Assembly (NCBI GenBank): GCA_027946555.1
Contig: JAPEVC010000007.1
Coordinates: forward strand, 1 to 64,000
Length of the DNA: 64,000 nt
Direction: 5' to 3'
Origin: Gnomoniopsis sp. IMI 355080
Taxonomy: Eukaryota > Ascomycota > Sordariomycetes > Diaporthales > Gnomoniaceae
The translations under genes and the position numbers were made by a program. Shown one piece after another: positions 59,178-64,000 of this stretch (the first letter of the stretch is position 1; every line of letters starts with the position of its first letter). The notes below the pieces were generated by a model, which worked only from the letters and a program-made list of their open reading frames with translations, searched no databases and was not told the origin of the DNA.

Positions 59178-60445
59178 GCGAGATGACAAAGGGGGGGAGG
59201 ACAGTTGGGTAGACGCATACCTCAGTGTAAATGATACACGGCCCGTTAATAGTTCGCCATGGCGACTTGGCATAGAGAAAGGAGTTTGAATACTTGCAGC
59301 GTACTGCTATGCATGCATTATTATGGGACAATTGGTTGTCTCGTCTATTTCTGCAGTGCTTGATGAAGATGTGTCCAAGATACTTGTGTCGCCTATTGCC
59401 ACATCCAGCAGCAATTTATTTGTTCAGCAATGTTGCCTATGGCAAAGCTCAGCGTTTCTCAAGTTTTGGTCATATAGATATTGCCCGTCGGACTTTTAGG
59501 ACCTTTGCGACCACAACCCCCCCCCCCCGGGCAAATAAAAACGCAAAGTTTGCCACCATGGCCAATTGGGCCTTTCCACACTAGACTTACGACTGTCATA
59601 CGTACGGACATAGGTATGTGATGGGCTCACGCAGAATTCCGTGATCTACAGGCATATGGTCAAGATAGCAGAAACTAGACCGTGCCAGTTTTACGAGCGT
59701 ATGCTACGTATGAGACACTTTTGTATGTTCAGTGCAAATGCTAGTCATGCTAATATAACGCCACAAGTTGATCAAATCATATATGCTTTGTTGACTTCGA
59801 ATGTGGCTATATGTACCATCTTCATATTGAGAAATAACGGTATACTGAGGTGTGCGCGTGTATTGTCTTGAGTGGCTGCGAGGCGTCATAAGTCAATTGA
59901 CATAGCCACGTTATCTGGTATCTTATCCTTTTCCTCGCCGCTGCTCAAGTATTCTATCGTCCAGTGTATTGCTCAGTGCTCAACGTCACAGCCTCGTCGT
60001 ATTCAATTATCAAAATCATCCTATGTAAGCAAATTTGAAGTTTCATCACACACACAAGATTGGACCATGATGATAGAACAATATGTAAAGGCTGATAGGG
60101 GTCTTTTGGGTATAAGCAGTCCCCTACCAGAAAATCACTGCCAGAAAATCTCGGGTAAGATTTTTAGTTGGAGACACCAATTCGTGGAAATGGTCCTGAG
60201 ACTCTTATGTTTGTGCAAAATCCGCCTGACCCTACCGCAAACTCTCAACGAGGCAGCCTCATGCCAATAAAAGTATAGTTACATCAGACGTTCAAAGCAT
60301 TGACCTATCTATGAGGTCTCTCTTGTTGACGAGAGATCTCAGCCTTGTACTGTATGTAAACTGCTGAACCAGTATCGATATTTTCCACCGTCGCTTAGAA
60401 TAATGACACACGCTTTTAACAAGAATCTCATCATGCTAAGGCTAA
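59178..60445. other. Convergent 3' region
   Basis: About 1.3 kb between the permease and the minus-strand reductase gene. It has a run of about twelve C near 59518 and short open frames without a family match. Confidence 0.45.
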
Positions 60446-61561
60446 TCAACTCAGTATCCCGACTAATTTGCCCCTAACTTTGCCCTCAACCATCTTTTCT
60501 AGCGCCTTGGGCAGCTCATCAAATTTGAATGTTGAATCAACAACAATCTCATCCCTACCCAAAGCCTGACCCGCCTCGTCAAGCCATTCCTTCCTTGCCT
60601 CCAATATCACACAATCGTAACTGACACCAAGGCCGACCCTGCCAAAGGCCCAACGGACCAACATTTTAGGGTAGTTCGCGTAAATGGCCGGACCTCCCAT
60701 GCTCGAGCGATCCGTCTTGTCACCAACAATCGTTACGTAGCGTGCGATCTTGCCCCCGAGATCCTTGTCGTCCAAGCACTCTGTCCCACCGACACAGTCC
60801 ACGATGACCACCCCGTCACCCTTCTGAATGGGATCCTGCAGCTTGCGGAAGATCTCCCCAGGCACGGTCGACACGGCCGTGTAGTCCACAACCTCGTCCG
60901 CGCGCAGCTGATTCTTGACAAAATCGACGTTCCGCGTGGAGCACGTCGCGAGCACCTTCCAACCACGTGACTTTGCAATGCGAACGGTATACATGCCCGT
61001 CGACGAGCTCCCGCCCAGCACCACAAGCCACTTGTCGTTGCTCCGCTGCTTCTCCACATAAAAATGTACAGCCTCAATGCTGGTCCGCGCCGTGAGCCAG
61101 ACGAGCGGGATGGCGGCCGCGTGCGCATGGTCCCAGTTGCTGGGCTTCTTGGCGATAGCGACGCTCGAGCTGGCCGTGTCAAAGGTGAGGATCTCACCTG
61201 CGGTGCCGAGGCCGTTCATGGGCGCCATGGTGAAGCCAAAGACTTCGTCGCCTGTGGCGAAGCCGCCTGCGTTGGGACCAGCATGCGTGACGGTGCCGGA
61301 GAAGTCACAGCAGGTCTCGTGCTCTTGGTCTGGATTGCTAGACGATCCCGCGAGAATGGAGAGCGGCCAAGGGAAAGGAGAGGATGAGGTTTTGTAGAGG
61401 TTCATAGCTTGCACGTCAACAGGGTTGATTGCAAAGGCCTTGTTGCGGACTTGAATCTGTGTTGCTTTGAGATCCGAAGCCGCGGGAGGACTGGAGGTTG
61501 TTTGGTGCAGGCATTGTGGAAAGCCACCAGTTGTGTAGGTCCATTTTTTTGAGGCTGACAT
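60446..61561 (-). CDS. Medium-chain dehydrogenase/reductase, enoyl/quinone reductase-like
   Basis: NADPH-type reductase of the MDR superfamily, in the toxD/trans-enoyl-reductase-like group. It is a single exon of 371 residues, normal for the family. The N-terminal GroES-like domain has INPVDVQAMN and CCDFSGTVTHAG. The Rossmann domain has VVLGGSSSTGMYTVRIAKSRG, followed by VLATCSTRNVDFV and DEVVDYT. The zinc-ligand GHE motif of true alcohol dehydrogenases is absent, so it is probably zinc-free. The C-terminal part includes FDELPKALEKMVEGKVRGKLVG, the usual end of such enzymes. No polyketide synthase lies in this window, so a trans-ER role is only possible, not indicated. The start is the first ATG in the frame. 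Confidence 0.9.
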   Translation of the reverse strand: MSASKKWTYTTGGFPQCLHQTTSSPPAASDLKATQIQVRNKAFAINPVDVQAMNLYKTSSSPFPWPLSILAGSSSNPDQEHETCCDFSGTVTHAGPNAGGFATGDEVFGFTMAPMNGLGTAGEILTFDTASSSVAIAKKPSNWDHAHAAAIPLVWLTARTSIEAVHFYVEKQRSNDKWLVVLGGSSSTGMYTVRIAKSRGWKVLATCSTRNVDFVKNQLRADEVVDYTAVSTVPGEIFRKLQDPIQKGDGVVIVDCVGGTECLDDKDLGGKIARYVTIVGDKTDRSSMGGPAIYANYPKMLVRWAFGRVGLGVSYDCVILEARKEWLDEAGQALGRDEIVVDSTFKFDELPKALEKMVEGKVRGKLVGILS

Positions 61562-62845
61562 TTTGAAAGAATCTTCTTGTCGAGAGAGTTCAACTACACT
61601 TGATCGGTGAGCTTTCGTTGACCGGAGCTTGCTTCCACCACATGTAACAGACTGAGAAGGTAAACAAGACGGATATTTTCATTCACGGTGTCAAGTTGCC
61701 GAGATATATCAATAAACCGGGGCAGACGTCATGGCGACCTCTTAGTAATTTGGGACTATTCTCCAGAAGGCAATCCGAATTTGGGGCTGTCTGTGGGGTA
61801 TAAATTAATCCCGACAGTATGAATAGTAATAACATCCGGTCACACAGCCCATATCATTAATGTGTCTGCAGCGGCTAGAAACAGCGGCCAAAAAAGACCG
61901 ATCTCGGTTTAATAAGTCCATGCTGTGTATGCCAGCAGATTCGGTTTGTGATAGAAAGATACTCAGGTAGGCTGAGAAATGGACAAGAATCACATATGAT
62001 AAAGCTAGAAATGTGGGCCCCTCGCTAAATCCGTGTAAGACCATTGGCTGGTCTACCTTGGATACAAACTGTTGTAGAGGGTGCACAGCAGAGACAATGA
62101 GTCTGATACAACGTTCTCATTCGATTGTTGGAGGCCTGCCAATATAATTGTGAACGGTATTATTGATTCATTGAATCAATGTAATACAATGTGGCGGCAT
62201 GGCGCGAGTGTCTCTTCAGGGCCATTCTTGTGACTAAAACATAATCACTGCCCTTGGGCTTCATCCAGCGTGATAGATGGAGAGGATGAAATGGCATGGT
62301 GTTAGGTAGAGTCAATTGAGATACATTTGTTTCCTTCAACTATTGGATAAAGGCTGACGATACTTCTCTCCACATAAGTTGCAATCCCCAAAGCCGGGGC
62401 TAACGCTAATGTTTGGTTACGTTTACTCGAAGATAGAGGTGAAGCAGTTTTAAAGTTGTACCAAATCCGAGGATGGTGAGTGGATTTATCCTATATTGAA
62501 GGTAGGTTCGTCCCGAGAAATGATATCAAATGCTGTGCAAATGTGAATCGACCCAAGATCAAGAATGGATTGCATAGATACCGGCATGGGGCGCGATTAA
62601 TAAAGTTGACTGTGATGAATTATGGCATCCGGAGTAAGGTTACTTTGATTGAGGGCCTTTCCTGCAGAAATAATTTCAAATCACGTGAAATTTGAGTAAG
62701 CATGATTATAGACGCATAGCTTTGCCATTAAATGTTTTGAACTGAATAGACCTGCCATCTCTTACACCAGATTTCATCCTCAATAGGTATCATTTCTTCC
62801 TGGATCAGATCTTGGAATCTCATTTCTGCATTAAAAGCCTAGTAT
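61562..62845. other. 1.3-kb AT-rich intergenic region
   Basis: Upstream of the reductase and 3' of formate dehydrogenase. It is visibly richer in A+T than its neighbours. I see no gene or RNA. Confidence 0.45.
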
Positions 62846-64000
62846 TTATTTCTTAACACGCTGACCATAGGCCTTGGTAGCGTAGTCACCATCCTTCACA
62901 ATCAAATCCTCGGGGCGGTAGTCGTGCTTGCCGGTCAAGTATGACTCAAGGATAGCCTTGGTACCGTCGGCATAACGCTTCTGGGCGTCGAGCGAAGTTC
63001 CCGACATGTGAGGAACCATGGCGTTGCCGCCACCGAAGGGGTTCTTGGCGTAGCGGAGGACGTGGTCCTTGGGCGCGGGCTGAGGGAACCACACATCACC
63101 ACCGTAGCCACGGAGCTGGCCGGACTTGAGGGCGTCGGCGACATCCTCCTTAACAACGATGGCACCACGGGCAGTGTTGACGAGCCATGAGCCTGAAATA
63201 TGTTAGTATTTCCTAAAGTCAATTGTTGCACTGGTAAATGCTTACCCTTCTTCATCTTGCTAATCAAGTCCTTATTGAACAGGCCACGAGTCTTCTCGTG
63301 CAGAGGGCAGTTGATGGTGACAACATCACACTGGGCAAGCATCTCCTCCAAGTTCTCAACACGCCTGCAGCCAATCTCGGCCTCCTTCTCCGGAGACAGG
63401 GGCTGGTAGTCGTAGTAAAGAAGCTCCTTGCAGTCGAAGGGCTTGAGACGGCGCAGGACACGCTCGCCGATACGGCCAACAGCCACGGTGCCGACAACCT
63501 TGCCCTCAAGGTCGAACTCGTTCTTGGCAGCAGCTGCGACATCCCATTCGCCAGCCTGGATTTGCTCGTGGGCGGGGACAAAGTTGCGCACAAGCGTGAG
63601 GATGGTCATGACGACGTGCTCAGCGACGGAGACGACGTTAGAGCCGGTGACCTCAGCCACGGTAACGCCACCGTTGGTCTTGTTGGCGGCGTCGAGGTCG
63701 ACATGGTCGGAACCAATACCGGCGGTGATGGCAATCTTCAGGTTCTTGGCCTTGGCGAGACGCTCAGCAGTCAGGTAGCCGGGGTGGAAGCTATAGCAAT
63801 GCCATTGTTAGCATACTGTGTTGTGTTGTGCAGGAAAGTGGTGGTCGTCACAAGTGGATCTGACCAGCCTCGGAGCGGGACCGCCGCGGACCGGAGCGGG
63901 AGTGGGGCCAAACTTACGGAGTGGTGATGATGATCTCAGCGTCGACAAGCTCCTTGTCAAAGGTAGAGTTCTCGCCTTCCTTGTCTGAGGTTGTGACCAG
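62846..64000 (-). CDS. NAD-dependent formate dehydrogenase (3' part, cut by window edge)
   Basis: Enzyme of the D-2-hydroxyacid dehydrogenase fold oxidising formate to CO2 with NAD. The gene enters from beyond base 64000. Exons seen are 63918..64000 (partial), 63246..63790 and 62846..63192, in frame across both introns (127 and 53 bp). The visible part starts within LVTTSDKEGENSTFDKELVD. It includes AGIGSDHVDLDAANKTNGG, AEVTGSNVVSVAEHVVM, the NAD-binding VGTVAVGRIGERVLRRL, the NCPLHEKT box, NTARGAIV (substrate Arg) and the catalytic His in MVPHMSGTSLDAQKRYADG. The usual fungal sequence has GVGRIG where this one has AVGRIG; this is a G-to-A change in the Rossmann loop region. The C-terminus is short (YGQRVKK). 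The family is certain. The N-terminus is not in the window. Confidence 0.96.

Noticed and set aside
59872..60270. 132-codon plus-strand frame
   Set aside because: In a convergent 3' region with no family resemblance.
1..64000. tRNA, rRNA, CRISPR, transposon and secondary-metabolite cluster
   Set aside because: Read by eye for tRNA T-loops, terminal repeats, transposase or reverse-transcriptase motifs and PKS/NRPS domains; nothing convincing. A tRNA scan and a repeat search would settle it.

Overview
The window is nuclear DNA from a filamentous ascomycete (Pezizomycotina, most likely a Sordariomycete; this placement is inference). Genes are dense on both strands. Most are split by short introns of about 50-160 bp with fungal signals (GTRAGT-like donors, CTAAC/CTGAC branch points, CAG/TAG acceptors). 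Proteins match fungal families, such as a Cdc12-type septin, a Ubp15-type protease, a Pkp-type mitochondrial kinase, Sfc1 of TFIIIC and a fungal NAD formate dehydrogenase. I saw no bacterial operon features, CRISPR array, rRNA or recognisable tRNA, and no intact transposon.

Layout. 0.5-6.2 kb: TIM22 and the large MATH-USP protease UBP15, both minus. 7.8-17.3 kb: mitochondrial PDK-type kinase (+), septin CDC12/aspC (-), U3 snoRNP protein PWP2 (+) and a questin-oxidase-like protein (-). 19.5-24.7 kb: an unknown secreted or single-pass membrane protein (+) and a large WD40/inositol 5-phosphatase (-). 26.6-37.5 kb: a small membrane protein with tiny exons (-), a CID/RS-rich RNA-processing protein (+), the PP2A B56 subunit (-) and TFIIIC Sfc1 (+). 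37.8-46.5 kb: a BCS1-like AAA ATPase (-), an asparaginase-ankyrin protein (-) and trimethyllysine dioxygenase (+). 47.5-59.2 kb: calcineurin A (+), a cyclase-family protein (-), a mitochondrial HemK/MTQ1 methyltransferase (+), mitochondrial LeuRS (-) and a LAT-type amino-acid permease (+). 60.4-64 kb: a medium-chain reductase (-) and the 3' part of formate dehydrogenase (-), which is cut by the window edge.

The genes are mostly housekeeping and not one pathway. There is a loose mitochondrial theme: TIM22, the PDK-type kinase, the BCS1-like ATPase, TMLH, MTQ1 and mtLeuRS, with the last two convergent and 84 bp apart. There is also a signalling theme: the PP2A B56 subunit, calcineurin A, the 5-phosphatase and the septin. 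I found no convincing multi-gene novel system. The items most worth a second look are the WD40-5-phosphatase architecture, the lone questin-oxidase homologue, the micro-exon genes, the HxD-to-QxD change in the cyclase and the low-complexity insertion inside the BCS1-like AAA module. Splice structures were worked out by eye from reading frame and splice consensus. They join in frame but are not confirmed by transcripts.
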